Assembly: GCA_022712915.1 (NCBI GenBank)
Contig: JAFLJQ010000019.1
Location: 1-63,257 of the forward strand
Source: Gammaproteobacteria bacterium
Lineage (GTDB): Bacteria > Pseudomonadota > Gammaproteobacteria > UBA6429 > Thiohalophilaceae
Direction of reading: 5' to 3'
DNA length: 63,257 nt
Part shown: positions 46,790-55,938 of the stretch, one piece after another
Numbering within the stretch: the first letter of the stretch is position 1
Layout of the letters: the number at the start of each line of letters is the position of its first letter
The notes under the pieces: model-generated
The model's database searches: none
What the model was told of the DNA's origin: nothing
What the model saw: the letters and a program-made list of their open reading frames with translations, nothing else
Program-made: the position numbers and the translations under genes

Positions 46790-47229
46790 TAATATCTCTC
46801 TACTAAAATTAGGTAAGGGGTATACATGGTAATTATTTTAATACAGTCCATGCTTAATATAAGTCAGTGAGATTGATTTTCTATACACGTTAAGATTAAA
46901 GGGCTCTATATTGCCGTGTCATAATCACACGCAAACGCAGGTAACTTATTGTTTGTATAGAAAATATTATGAGTGCAGAAAATATAACAACGGCATACTA
47001 GCGTCAGGTTGAAGAATAGAGGGTTGTGCATATACCCCTTTGTGGGTATCAAAGGATAAGTAATTCACCCCATTAGTAAGGTTCTCCTCGGCCTCTTATC
47101 CACCTAAACTTCATCGTAGATGACGACTATAAATATGGTTTATCTACTCACAGCTATACTGCGAGTTAGTATTTTAAAATACACGTCATTAACCAACACA
47201 AACTGGTTATATTCTCAAAGGAGAACACC
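46790..47229. other. Divergent control region between the TauD-like cluster and dsrA
   Basis: The 440-bp region contains the start signals of both units. Notable elements are an 11-bp inverted pair ATTTTCTATAC (46876-46886) / GTATAGAAAAT (46955-46965), a 7-2-7 NarL-like site (47033-47048), a GTATTTTAAAATAC palindrome (47169-47182) and AAAGGAG before dsrA. No clear consensus -35/-10 pair for dsrA was found. No gene is supported; a frame from 47120 merely overlaps dsrA. Confidence 0.6.
47033..47048. promoter_or_regulatory. 7-2-7 inverted heptamer matching the NarL/NarP consensus
   Basis: TACCCCT (47033-47039), a 2-nt spacer, then GTGGGTA (47042-47048). The NarL half-site is TACYYMT and its inverse AKRRGTA; the first arm fits fully and the second differs only at its first base. 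The site lies 182 bp before dsrA. A NarL-family regulator is encoded near the end of the same operon (61489-62157). Binding is inferred. Confidence 0.6.
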
Positions 47230-48489
47230 ATGGATAAATCCAAAATTCATTCTACTCCAATGCTCGATGTGCTGGAGGAAGGCCCTTGGCCGAGTTTTGT
47301 TTCTGGTTTCAAACGGATGCGTGATCAGCACCCTAGCCAGACAATCAATGAAATGGCCAACTCGCTGTTGGGGCAATTAGAACATTCTTATGAAACACGT
47401 AAGGGCTACTGGAAAGGTGGCACAGTGTCCGTATTCGGTTATGGCGGCGGTATCATTCCCCGTTTCTCAGAAGTAGGTAAAGCTTTTCCAGAATCAAAAG
47501 AATTCCATACCCTGCGTGTTCAGCCCGCACCGGCCAATTACTATACCACTGACATGCTGAACCAACTGGCAGATAGTTGGGAAAAATACGGCTCAGGCAT
47601 GATCACATTCCATGGTCAAACGGGGAACATCATGTTCATCGGAACGACCACAGAAAATACTCAGCACTTCTTTGATGAAATCAATGAATATGGTTGGGAT
47701 CTTGGTGGTGCCGGTCCATGTGTACGTACGGCCATGTCTTGTGTCGGTGCAGCCCGTTGCGAGCAATCGTGTGCCAACGAACACGCCATACAGCGCCACT
47801 TGGTCAACACCTTTACGGATGACGTTCATCGTCCTGCCCTGCCTTATAAATTCAAGTTCAAAGTTTCAGGTTGCCCAAATGATTGCCAGAACTCTATCGA
47901 GCGATCCGATTTTTCAGTGATTGGTACCTGGCGAGATGAAATAAAGGTCGATCAGGCTGAAGTTAAAGCCTTCATTAAAGCAAAAAGTCGTGACTATGTA
48001 ATTGACAACGTAACATCACGTTGTCCCACTAACTGCATGACTCTGAAAGATGACAACACCCTTGATATAGACAACCATAACTGTGTACGTTGCATGCACT
48101 GCCTGAACGTCATGACCAAGGCCCTGTCACCGGGTGATGACAAAGGTGTAACTATTCTGATTGGCGGAAAACGTACACTGAAAATTGGCGATATGATGGG
48201 CACCGTTGTTGTTCCATTCATAAAGCTGGATACTGCCGAAGATTATGCAAAACTGGTTGGATTGGCCTCTGAAATTATCGATTTCTTTGCTGAAAATGCT
48301 CTAGAACATGAGCGTACTGGTGAAATGATTGAGCGTATTGGCCTGGTTAATTTTTTAGAAGGCGTTGGTGTTGAAGTTGACCCAAATATGATCAGTAGTC
48401 CACGCCAAAGTTCCTACGTACGAATGGATGGTTGGGACGAAGAAGCCGAAAAATGGTTTAATCGCAAAGTCGAACAGGCTGCAGGTTAA
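47230..48489 (+). CDS. dsrA: Dissimilatory sulfite reductase alpha subunit (oxidative type)
   Basis: A 419-residue subunit of the siroheme enzyme that in sulfur oxidizers runs in reverse, turning DsrC-bound sulfur into sulfite. Siroheme-[4Fe-4S] cysteines are at 171, 177, 215 and 219 (CVGAARCEQSC, GCPNDCQN). An inserted ferredoxin domain has CVRCMHCLNVM. The order and partners (reverse-type dsrEFH, dsrL) show oxidative use. AAAGGAG precedes the ATG. First gene of the dsr operon. Confidence 0.97.
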   Translation: MDKSKIHSTPMLDVLEEGPWPSFVSGFKRMRDQHPSQTINEMANSLLGQLEHSYETRKGYWKGGTVSVFGYGGGIIPRFSEVGKAFPESKEFHTLRVQPAPANYYTTDMLNQLADSWEKYGSGMITFHGQTGNIMFIGTTTENTQHFFDEINEYGWDLGGAGPCVRTAMSCVGAARCEQSCANEHAIQRHLVNTFTDDVHRPALPYKFKFKVSGCPNDCQNSIERSDFSVIGTWRDEIKVDQAEVKAFIKAKSRDYVIDNVTSRCPTNCMTLKDDNTLDIDNHNCVRCMHCLNVMTKALSPGDDKGVTILIGGKRTLKIGDMMGTVVVPFIKLDTAEDYAKLVGLASEIIDFFAENALEHERTGEMIERIGLVNFLEGVGVEVDPNMISSPRQSSYVRMDGWDEEAEKWFNRKVEQAAG

Positions 48490-48535
48490 TCACAGGATAT
48501 TAACAAGATAACAAAAATTTAGTTAGGAGATTAAA

Positions 48536-49612
48536 ATGGCACAACCTCAAATGCGTCATCCTATTGAATCTGGCTGCCCAGATGGCTTCCAGTACATGCA
48601 TCCTGTGATGCGCCGTAATTATGGTCAGTGGAAATTCCATGAACATCCCCGTCCTGGTGTTCTGCGTCATGTTGCTAAAAGTGGCGATGAAATCTGGACC
48701 GTAAAGTGTGGAACGCAACGTATTCTTGACGTTTTCACACTGCGTAAGCTGACTGAGATCGGTGACAAATTTGCTGATGGTTTTATTCGTTTCACCATCC
48801 GCAGTAACGTTGAATACATGGTGTCTGGTCAAACCAAAGTTGATGCACTGATCACGGCTCTGGAAGATGCTGGCTTTGTCGTCGGCGGTACGGCTAACTC
48901 TGTTGCCATGATTTCACACACACAGGGTTGGTTGCACTGTGATATCCCAGGTACTGATGCCTCTGGTGTGGTTAAATCAATGATGGATGAATTGATTGAT
49001 GAGTTCAAAAACTGCAACATGCCTAACCGTGTTCATATCACCACTTCATGCTGTCAGATCAACTGTGGTGGACAGGGAGATATCGCCATCAACGTACAAC
49101 ATACTAAACCACCTAAGATCAATCATGATCTGGTCGCCAATGTTTGTGAACGTCCTACTGTTGTGGCCCGCTGTCCCGTTGCAGCCATTCGTCCTGCCAT
49201 GGTTAACGGCAAACCTTCATTGGAAGTTGATGAGAAAAAATGTATCTGTTGTGGTGCCTGTTTCCCACCTTGCCCTCCCATGCAAATCAATGATGCCGAA
49301 GAAACCAAGCTGGCTATCTGGGTAGGGGGTAACCACTCCAATGCCCGTAGTAAACCAAGTTTCCAGAAACTGGTGGCGGCGGGTATACCAAACAACCCAC
49401 CACGTTGGCCAGAAGCAACCGCTATTGTTAAACGCATCCTCAAGGAATACAAAGCAGGTGCAAAAGATTGGGAACGTATTAATGACTGGATTGACCGCAT
49501 TGGCTGGCCCCGTTTCTTTGAAGTTACTGGCCTGCCGTTTACCAAATATCACATTGATAACTGGACGGGTGCGCGCCATAGTTTAAATGCTTCTACGCAT
49601 ATTCGCTTCTAA
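48536..49612 (+). CDS. dsrB: Dissimilatory sulfite reductase beta subunit
   Basis: The 358-residue partner of DsrA. Cluster and siroheme motifs are in TSCCQINCGGQGDIAI, and the ferredoxin insert has CICCGACFPPCPPMQI. It starts 46 nt after dsrA with a TTAGGAG site. The alpha2-beta2 enzyme binds DsrC at its active-site channel. Confidence 0.97.
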   Translation: MAQPQMRHPIESGCPDGFQYMHPVMRRNYGQWKFHEHPRPGVLRHVAKSGDEIWTVKCGTQRILDVFTLRKLTEIGDKFADGFIRFTIRSNVEYMVSGQTKVDALITALEDAGFVVGGTANSVAMISHTQGWLHCDIPGTDASGVVKSMMDELIDEFKNCNMPNRVHITTSCCQINCGGQGDIAINVQHTKPPKINHDLVANVCERPTVVARCPVAAIRPAMVNGKPSLEVDEKKCICCGACFPPCPPMQINDAEETKLAIWVGGNHSNARSKPSFQKLVAAGIPNNPPRWPEATAIVKRILKEYKAGAKDWERINDWIDRIGWPRFFEVTGLPFTKYHIDNWTGARHSLNASTHIRF

Positions 49613-49637
49613 TCTTGAATTATTGTAGGGAGTCGAA

Positions 49638-50030
49638 ATGAAATTTGCTATTCAGGTAAATGAAGGCCCATATAACCATGAAGCCTCCGTGTCGGCCTTG
49701 AATTTCACCAAGGCCGCACTGGAAGCAGGTCATGAGATCTTCCGTGTATTTTTTTATCACGATGGTGTCAATAACGGTACACGCTTCACATCTCCTCCCC
49801 AGGACGATATTAATATAGCCGGTAGCTGGAGTGAGTTAGCTGACCAACATGGTATTGATCTGGTTATATGTGTAGCTGCAGCCCAACGTCGCGGTATCGT
49901 GGATGAAGGGGAACAGGAACGCCAGGGTAAAGACGGCAATAATATCGCTTCAGGCTTTCGTATCTCTGGCCTTGGCCAACTGGTTGAAGCCGGAATTCAG
50001 AGCGAACGCCTGATTGTATTTGGCGATTAA
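49638..50030 (+). CDS. dsrE: Sulfurtransferase subunit DsrE
   Basis: The 130-residue protein carries the catalytic Cys78 (DLVICVAAAQRRG), the same position as the sulfur-carrying Cys of Allochromatium DsrE. It assembles with DsrF and DsrH into a hexamer that passes sulfane sulfur to DsrC. The fold is that of TusD. Operon spacing is tight. Confidence 0.96.
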   Translation: MKFAIQVNEGPYNHEASVSALNFTKAALEAGHEIFRVFFYHDGVNNGTRFTSPPQDDINIAGSWSELADQHGIDLVICVAAAQRRGIVDEGEQERQGKDGNNIASGFRISGLGQLVEAGIQSERLIVFGD

Positions 50031-50043
50031 TCGAGGAAAGCAC

Positions 50044-50451
50044 ATGTCAGATATTAAAAAATTCATGTATGTCAACCGCAAGGCTCCTTACGGTACGATT
50101 TATGCCTGGGAATCTCTGGAGGTTGTCTTGATTGGTGCCGCTTTCGAACAAGACGTAAGCGTGGCATTCGTTGATGATGGCGTCTATCAATTGATTAAAG
50201 GTCAGGACACCACCGAACTAGGCATTAAAAACTTCTCAGCCACCTATAAAGCCCTAGGTGATTATGATGTTAATAAGTTGTATATTGAAAAAGAATCACT
50301 CGATGCCCGTGGTCTGACTCTGGACGACCTTATGCCTTTAACGTATGAGGATGAAAATGACAACTGGGCTGAAAAAAATTCAATTCGTGTTGTCAGTTCA
50401 CAAGAGTTAGCTGAGCTTTTTGAGCATAGCGATGTCTTGTTTAACTTCTAA
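50044..50451 (+). CDS. dsrF: DsrF, subunit of the DsrEFH sulfurtransferase
   Basis: A 135-residue TusC-like protein (KKFMYVNRKAPYGTIYAWES, VAFVDDGVYQLIKGQ). No Cys is visible, so it is structural in the DsrEFH complex. The start is the ATG at 50044 with GAGGAAA upstream; a longer reading into dsrE is unlikely. Confidence 0.95.
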   Translation: MSDIKKFMYVNRKAPYGTIYAWESLEVVLIGAAFEQDVSVAFVDDGVYQLIKGQDTTELGIKNFSATYKALGDYDVNKLYIEKESLDARGLTLDDLMPLTYEDENDNWAEKNSIRVVSSQELAELFEHSDVLFNF

Positions 50452-50470
50452 CGGGATGAGGTAATTTTAA

Positions 50471-50779
50471 ATGTCTATTTTGCATACCGTTAACAAATCA
50501 CCTTTTGATCGCAATTCGCTCGATGCTTGTATTCGTCTTGCGGTAAAAGGCGGCTCTGTCCTGCTAATTGAGGATGGTGTTTATGGTGCTATGAAAGGAA
50601 CAAATAAATCCGACATGGTTACCCATGCGATGAAAGACTTAAGTTTCTACGTATTAGGTCCGGATCTAAAAGCCCGGGGTATAGACGAAGAAAAACTTAT
50701 TGATGGTATTAAAGTCGTTGATTACAGCGGCTTTGTAACCCTCACAGTAGAAAACGATAAGGCCCAGGCCTGGCTCTGA
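50471..50779 (+). CDS. dsrH: DsrH, subunit of the DsrEFH sulfurtransferase
   Basis: The 102-residue TusB-like protein has Cys20 in SLDACIRLA, the residue equivalent to the Cys of A. vinosum DsrH. GGSVLLIEDGVYGAMKG follows. It completes the EFH hexamer. Start 19 nt after dsrF. Confidence 0.96.
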   Translation: MSILHTVNKSPFDRNSLDACIRLAVKGGSVLLIEDGVYGAMKGTNKSDMVTHAMKDLSFYVLGPDLKARGIDEEKLIDGIKVVDYSGFVTLTVENDKAQAWL

Positions 50780-50820
50780 ACTTTACGTTTCTATTTAACC
50801 AGCACTTAGGAGAAAATACC

Positions 50821-51153
50821 ATGGGTATTGAAGTAAATGGCAAGGTTTTTGAAACCGACGAAGAAGGTTATCTTTCTAACCTGAATGAATGGACACCTGA
50901 GGTGGCAACGGCCATGGCAAAGGATGAGGATGTCGATCTAAGCGAAAGCCACTGGCAAGTTATCAATTTTTTGCGCGAATACTATGAAGAGTATCAAATT
51001 GCGCCTGCCGTACGTGTTCTGACCAAGGCCATTGGTAAAAAACTCGGGCCAGATAAGGGCAACAGTAAATATCTATACGAACTGTTTCCGTACGGCCCAG
51101 GTAAACAAGCCTGTAAATATGCAGGCCTACCCAAACCAACGGGCTGTGTATAA
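50821..51153 (+). CDS. dsrC: DsrC sulfur carrier
   Basis: A 110-residue protein with the flexible C-terminal arm and both redox cysteines, Cys98 and penultimate Cys109 (QACKYAGLPKPTGCV). It receives sulfur from DsrEFH and carries it to DsrAB; the trisulfide and disulfide forms are handled by DsrK. Trp45 (SESHW) is intact, in contrast to the paralogue at 44474-44812. TTAGGAG precedes the ATG. Confidence 0.97.
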   Translation: MGIEVNGKVFETDEEGYLSNLNEWTPEVATAMAKDEDVDLSESHWQVINFLREYYEEYQIAPAVRVLTKAIGKKLGPDKGNSKYLYELFPYGPGKQACKYAGLPKPTGCV

Positions 51154-51240
51154 AAAACGGATGTAATAGAGGGGAGTTAGGGTAGCCTTCCCCTCTTCCA
51201 CTTATCATTCAAAATAATTAGATTGAAAAGGATTAGTGGC

Positions 51241-52008
51241 ATGACGGCATTGTCGATATTTTTTGCGCTTTTATTCTATGCTGCGATGGCTGTTTTTGTA
51301 GTAGGTTTAGTGTGCAAAATCATACAGTATTCACGTACCCCTGCCCCCTTAAAAATCCCGACCACACCTGCGCCCGTTACACAGACAGGTGTAGTGTTAC
51401 GTATGGCCAGTGAAGTCATACTCTTTGCCAGTCTTTTCAAATCCAGCAAATGGACCTGGATCTTCGGTTGGATGTTCCATCTGGCCCTGTTACTGGCCTT
51501 CTTTCGCCATCTACGTTATGCCATGACACCAGACAGTATGCTATGGCCTTTGGTCAACCTGAAACTCATTCAGGCCGCTGGCCAATATGGTGCCTATGTC
51601 ATGTTAATAGGCCTGCTCGGTCTGTTTGTCCGTCGTATTTTTGTCGACCGTGTGCGTTATATCTCGGCCCCCTCTGACTACCTGATGCTGATATTAATTT
51701 TAACCATTGCTGGTAGCGGTACGCTTATGTCGTTTGTTGCTCACACAGATATAGTGCAGCTCAAAGCCTTCATACTTGGTTTGATCTATTTCGATTGGCA
51801 GACTCTGCCTGCCGATGGGCTGGTGATAACCCATCTTGGACTGGTTGCCTTATTGATGTTTATTTTCCCCATCAGCAAACTATTGCATGCACCAGGCATG
51901 TTCTTTAGCCCGACACGTAACCAGATCGATAACCCACGCGAGAAACGTCATATTTCTGCCTGGGGCAAAGCTATCGACGATGCTGAAGCAAAAATGACGG
52001 TAGATTGA
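51241..52008 (+). CDS. dsrM: DsrM, membrane cytochrome b subunit of DsrMKJOP
   Basis: A 255-residue NarI-like integral membrane protein with five or six TM segments (first 3-27) and several conserved His (MFHLALLLAFFRHLRY, SFVAHTD, THLGLVAL) suited to two b-type hemes. It exchanges electrons between DsrK and quinone. The start is the ATG at 51241 with AAAGGA at 9 nt, not the TTG at 51223. Confidence 0.95.
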   Translation: MTALSIFFALLFYAAMAVFVVGLVCKIIQYSRTPAPLKIPTTPAPVTQTGVVLRMASEVILFASLFKSSKWTWIFGWMFHLALLLAFFRHLRYAMTPDSMLWPLVNLKLIQAAGQYGAYVMLIGLLGLFVRRIFVDRVRYISAPSDYLMLILILTIAGSGTLMSFVAHTDIVQLKAFILGLIYFDWQTLPADGLVITHLGLVALLMFIFPISKLLHAPGMFFSPTRNQIDNPREKRHISAWGKAIDDAEAKMTVD

Positions 52009-52018
52009 GGATAATAAC

Positions 52019-53524
52019 GTGGCTGATTTTGAAGTCCCAGAATTACAAGAGATACCGCTCGTCCCTCATATCAAAGAAGGGGCGATGGCGCACAGCCAAC
52101 CGTATATCGCCAAAGCCCCCTTCCAGGAAGCACTTGGTTTCCCCGGTGAGTTAGTCGAAAACTGGGAAGAAAAGGTCTATGAAAAAATGGATGACCTGCG
52201 TAAGCGCTATCGTTCATTTCAGGTCTATCTTGACTCTTGCGTAAAATGTGGTGCCTGTACCGATAAATGTCATTACTTTCTTGGCACGGCTGATCCCAAA
52301 AATATGCCCGTGGCACGACAGGATTTGCTGCGTAAAGTCTATCGTAGCAAATTTACCTTTGCAGGTAAGTTCTGGACAAAACTCGGTATGCCATGGATGG
52401 TCGGCGCACAAAAAATGGATAAAGGAGTACTGGACGAATGGTACAGCTATTTCCATCAGTGCTCACAGTGCCGTCGTTGTTCTGTCTATTGCCCTTATGG
52501 CATTGATACCGCTGAAATCTCCATGGCCGCACGTGAAATTATGGACTCCATCGGTGTTGGACAAAAATACTGTAATGAAATTCTAGGCAAGGTTTTCAAA
52601 ATTGGTAACAACCTTGGCCTGCCTCAACCTGCTCTACTCAATACCCTGGAAGGACTGGAAGAAGAGGTTGAAGAGGATACCGGCGTCGCTGTTAAATTCC
52701 CGCTGGATGTCAAAGGTGCCGATATTCTGCTGGTCACCCCTTCTGCCGACTTTTTTGCCGAGCCTCACGTTGATGGCCTGATCGGTTATGCAAAGGTTTT
52801 CCATGAATCTGGCATTAGCTGGACCATAAGTTCCTATGCCTCAGAAGCCGGTAACTTCGGCATGTTTATCGGCTCCTACGAAACTATGCGCAAAGCTGCT
52901 CAACGTATTCGCAAGGCTGCCCTCGACCTGGGCGTCAAGCGCATTGTGTTTGGCGAATGTGGCCATGCCTGGCGTGTTGCCTATAGCTTCCTCAATACTC
53001 TGGCTGGCCCATGGGACTTCCTTGATCCCAATTACCCTGTACCACAACACATTTGTGAATTTACACACGATCTGATTCAACGGGACAAACTAACTTTTGA
53101 CAAATCTGCCAATGACCACCGTGTCATGACCTACCACGATTCGTGTAACGTGGCACGCGGCTCCCGTATGGGTGATAAGCCTGGTGGTCAAATGGAGATC
53201 CCTCGTGCCGTCATCAAGGCCTGTTGCAACAATTTCCATGATATGCCGCCAGAAACCATCGGCGAAGCGACCTTCTGCTGCGGTGGCGGCGGCGGGATAC
53301 TGACAGACGACCTGATGGAGATTCGTGTCAAAGGTGCCCAGCCTAGAGCAGAAGCCCTGAAACAGGTAACAGAGAATAACGGTGTCACACACATGGCCGC
53401 CATCTGCGCCATTTGTAAGAGCCAGTTTACCAAAGTACTGCCCTACTACGGCTTTACGATGGATCAAATTGTCAGCGTCCACCAATTGGTAAGTGATGCA
53501 ATTGTATTAACCAAAAAAGATTAA
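52019..53524 (+). CDS. dsrK: DsrK, HdrD-like iron-sulfur subunit
   Basis: A 501-residue HdrD/CCG-type protein. The two ferredoxin sites are CVKCGACTDKCHYF and CSQCRRCSVYCPYG. CCG-domain cysteines are seen in FGECGHAW, HDSCNVAR and CCGGGGGILTDDL, with CAICKSQF near the end. It should handle the DsrC disulfide or trisulfide at the membrane. Start is GTG at 52019 with GAGGA upstream. Confidence 0.96.
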   Translation: MADFEVPELQEIPLVPHIKEGAMAHSQPYIAKAPFQEALGFPGELVENWEEKVYEKMDDLRKRYRSFQVYLDSCVKCGACTDKCHYFLGTADPKNMPVARQDLLRKVYRSKFTFAGKFWTKLGMPWMVGAQKMDKGVLDEWYSYFHQCSQCRRCSVYCPYGIDTAEISMAAREIMDSIGVGQKYCNEILGKVFKIGNNLGLPQPALLNTLEGLEEEVEEDTGVAVKFPLDVKGADILLVTPSADFFAEPHVDGLIGYAKVFHESGISWTISSYASEAGNFGMFIGSYETMRKAAQRIRKAALDLGVKRIVFGECGHAWRVAYSFLNTLAGPWDFLDPNYPVPQHICEFTHDLIQRDKLTFDKSANDHRVMTYHDSCNVARGSRMGDKPGGQMEIPRAVIKACCNNFHDMPPETIGEATFCCGGGGGILTDDLMEIRVKGAQPRAEALKQVTENNGVTHMAAICAICKSQFTKVLPYYGFTMDQIVSVHQLVSDAIVLTKKD

Positions 53525-53553
53525 ACCGAATAGTTTAGCTCAGGAGAACTGGC

Positions 53554-55503
53554 ATGGCTACATCCCGCGATGATATGCAAAATGAGAAATTGAACTTCCG
53601 TAAATATAAGGATGGTGATGACAAATGGCGTTCTATGACGGCCCAAATTTTTAAGGGTGACACCTCTCATAAATGTCCAACGTATGTACACCGGACGCCA
53701 CCTTGTCAGGGCAGTTGTCCTTCAGGTGAAGATATCCGTGGCTGGTTGAATATCATCCGCGGTATTGAAAAACCCGCAGGTGACATGAGCATGCAGGAAT
53801 ACGCCTTCCACCGTTCAACTACTGCCAACCCCTTTCCATCCATTATGGGACGTGTTTGTCCGGCCCCTTGCCAGGATGGTTGTAACCGTAATCAGGTTGA
53901 AGACTTCGTTGGCATCAACGCAATTGAACAATTCATTGGTGATTCCGCGCTAGAGAACAATTTCAAATTTTCATCTGGTGCTGAGACAGGTAAAAAGATT
54001 GCGATCATTGGTGGTGGCCCAGCGGGTCTGGCTGCGGCCTACCAACTACGCCGCATCGGCCATGGTGCAACCATCTTTGATACTCATAAAGAATTGGGTG
54101 GCATGATGCGCTATGGTATTCCCGGTTATCGAACACCACGTGATGTCCTCGACGGTGAAATCAAGCGTATTATCGACATGGGCGTTGAACTCAAAATGGA
54201 AACCAAGGTCGGTGTTGATGTTACCGTTAAACAGCTAGAAAAAGATTACGATGCCATCCTCTGGGCTTTGGGTGCACAAGCCGGTCGTAAAATACCCGTA
54301 CCCAACGCCGACAAGGCCAGCAACTGCCTAACCGGTGTTGACTTCCTTGAAGCCTTTAATGATGGTCGTCTACAACTTGTATCTGAAAAGGTCGTGGTCA
54401 TTGGTGGGGGAGACACCTCCATTGATGTGGCTTCCGTTGCTCGCCGTCTGGGGCATATCACTGAAACCCATGAAAATGATCGTCCGGAAAGTATTATTCT
54501 GGGGCACACGGCCCATGATGTAGCCTCTTCTGCCAAACGTCTGGGGGCAATGGTGACACTGATTAGTCGTTCACCAATTGAAAAAATGAACGCTGCCCAA
54601 CATGAAATCGATGATGCGCTGCGTGAAGGTGTCAATGTGCGAGGTCAAATACGCCCACTAGAAGTTATCATGGGTGCGGATGGACGTGCCACGGCATTAA
54701 AAGTGGCCGAACTGGAAGACGATGGCAAAACAATCATTGCAGGCTCTGAATTTGAAATCGAAGCTGATCTAATTGTCTCCGCCATCGGTCAGGGTGGTGA
54801 CATGACCGGCATCGAAGACTTCGGTAATGAGCGCGGCCTGATGGATGCCGATCAGCATTATCAAGTACCCGGTAAAGAAGGTCACTTCGTAGCAGGTGAT
54901 ATTGTTCGCCCTCATCTGTTAACGACGGCCATTGGTCAGGCTTCTATCGCGGTTGAAAGTATTGACCACTACCTGAAACACGACGAAATGAAAAAACGTC
55001 CAAAGGTAGACAAGAACCACTTCAATCTGTTGGACAAACTTCGTGAAACGGGTTTGGAACCAACAAGCTTTGATGCCACTGTTGGTGACCAACGTGGTAC
55101 TGACAGCACCCACTATGCTGTTCACAACTACGAAGATCGTTCACATGCTGAAATCATTCCAGCAGACCGACTGTATCTTGGGCATTTTGGATACACCCCC
55201 CGAGTCAAACGTACAGAAGACGTGCCCGATTCTGATGAGGTCCTGGGTCACTTTCAGGAACGCATGAATGGCTTGAGCACAGAACAGGCCGTTGAAGAGG
55301 CAGGGCGCTGCATGAGCTGTGGAATGTGCTTTGAGTGTGATAACTGCGTTATCTTCTGTCCACAAGATGCGATTTATCGTGTCCCGAAAAAAGAAGCCAC
55401 CATGGGCCGTTATGTTGCAACCGACTACTCAAAATGTGTTGGCTGCCATATTTGCCAGGATGTATGTCCAACGGGCTATATCGACATGGGTATGGGCGAA
55501 TAA
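53554..55503 (+). CDS. dsrL: DsrL, FAD/iron-sulfur NAD(P)H:acceptor oxidoreductase
   Basis: The 649-residue protein resembles the small subunit of glutamate synthase. N-terminal cysteines (PPCQGSCPSGEDI, VCPAPCQDGCNR) bind iron-sulfur clusters. FAD- and NAD-binding GGGPAGLAAAYQL and VIGGGDTSIDVASVA follow. The C-terminal ferredoxin part has CMSCGMCFECDNCVIFCP and CVGCHICQDVCPTGY. DsrL links DsrAB to NAD(P)+ in sulfur oxidizers and is absent from most sulfate reducers, supporting oxidative metabolism here. Confidence 0.96.
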   Translation: MATSRDDMQNEKLNFRKYKDGDDKWRSMTAQIFKGDTSHKCPTYVHRTPPCQGSCPSGEDIRGWLNIIRGIEKPAGDMSMQEYAFHRSTTANPFPSIMGRVCPAPCQDGCNRNQVEDFVGINAIEQFIGDSALENNFKFSSGAETGKKIAIIGGGPAGLAAAYQLRRIGHGATIFDTHKELGGMMRYGIPGYRTPRDVLDGEIKRIIDMGVELKMETKVGVDVTVKQLEKDYDAILWALGAQAGRKIPVPNADKASNCLTGVDFLEAFNDGRLQLVSEKVVVIGGGDTSIDVASVARRLGHITETHENDRPESIILGHTAHDVASSAKRLGAMVTLISRSPIEKMNAAQHEIDDALREGVNVRGQIRPLEVIMGADGRATALKVAELEDDGKTIIAGSEFEIEADLIVSAIGQGGDMTGIEDFGNERGLMDADQHYQVPGKEGHFVAGDIVRPHLLTTAIGQASIAVESIDHYLKHDEMKKRPKVDKNHFNLLDKLRETGLEPTSFDATVGDQRGTDSTHYAVHNYEDRSHAEIIPADRLYLGHFGYTPRVKRTEDVPDSDEVLGHFQERMNGLSTEQAVEEAGRCMSCGMCFECDNCVIFCPQDAIYRVPKKEATMGRYVATDYSKCVGCHICQDVCPTGYIDMGMGE

Positions 55504-55524
55504 TCATAAAGTTTGGGGCTACGC

Positions 55525-55938
55525 ATGGTGTTTTTTTGTAAATATATGCACAAACTTGTCACTCTGGCCGGGGTCAGCCTGTTGTTGCCCCTGACAAGCC
55601 AGGCGGTTGATCTTATGCCGGTCATTCCAAAGGCAAAGGGACAGCAATGTGTCGAATCAACGGACAAAATGCGTCGAAATCACATGGAGTACATACTCCA
55701 TCAACGTAACGATACGCTGCGTAAAGGCATCCGCACCCCAAAATACAGTCTTAAAAAATGTATCGAGTGTCACAATGCTCCCGATAAAGATAACAGAGTT
55801 GCCCATATCAGCAGCAAGCAAGACCATTTCTGTAGCAGTTGTCACACCTATGTGGCCGTAAAAATAGACTGCTTTGAATGCCATGCCGACAAACCGAAAA
55901 AGACTCAATACCATCCCACATCCAGAGAGGGCCACTAA
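55525..55938 (+). CDS. dsrJ: DsrJ, periplasmic triheme cytochrome c
   Basis: A 137-residue exported protein with three c-heme sites: CIECH (79-83), CSSCH (103-107) and CFECH (116-120). Cys42 (GQQCVES) corresponds to the unusual His/Cys heme ligand of A. vinosum DsrJ. The N-terminal hydrophobic segment (about 10-27) may stay as an anchor. The ATG at 55525 is used over TTG at 55513. It is part of the DsrMKJOP complex. Confidence 0.95.
   Translation: MVFFCKYMHKLVTLAGVSLLLPLTSQAVDLMPVIPKAKGQQCVESTDKMRRNHMEYILHQRNDTLRKGIRTPKYSLKKCIECHNAPDKDNRVAHISSKQDHFCSSCHTYVAVKIDCFECHADKPKKTQYHPTSREGH

Noticed and set aside
44441-46850. CRISPR array near the Cas6-like gene
   Set aside because: No regularly spaced direct repeats of 25-40 bp were found here or elsewhere in the window.
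47120-47380. Frame upstream of and overlapping dsrA
   Set aside because: It is in another frame than dsrA, whose start and Shine-Dalgarno sequence are clear.
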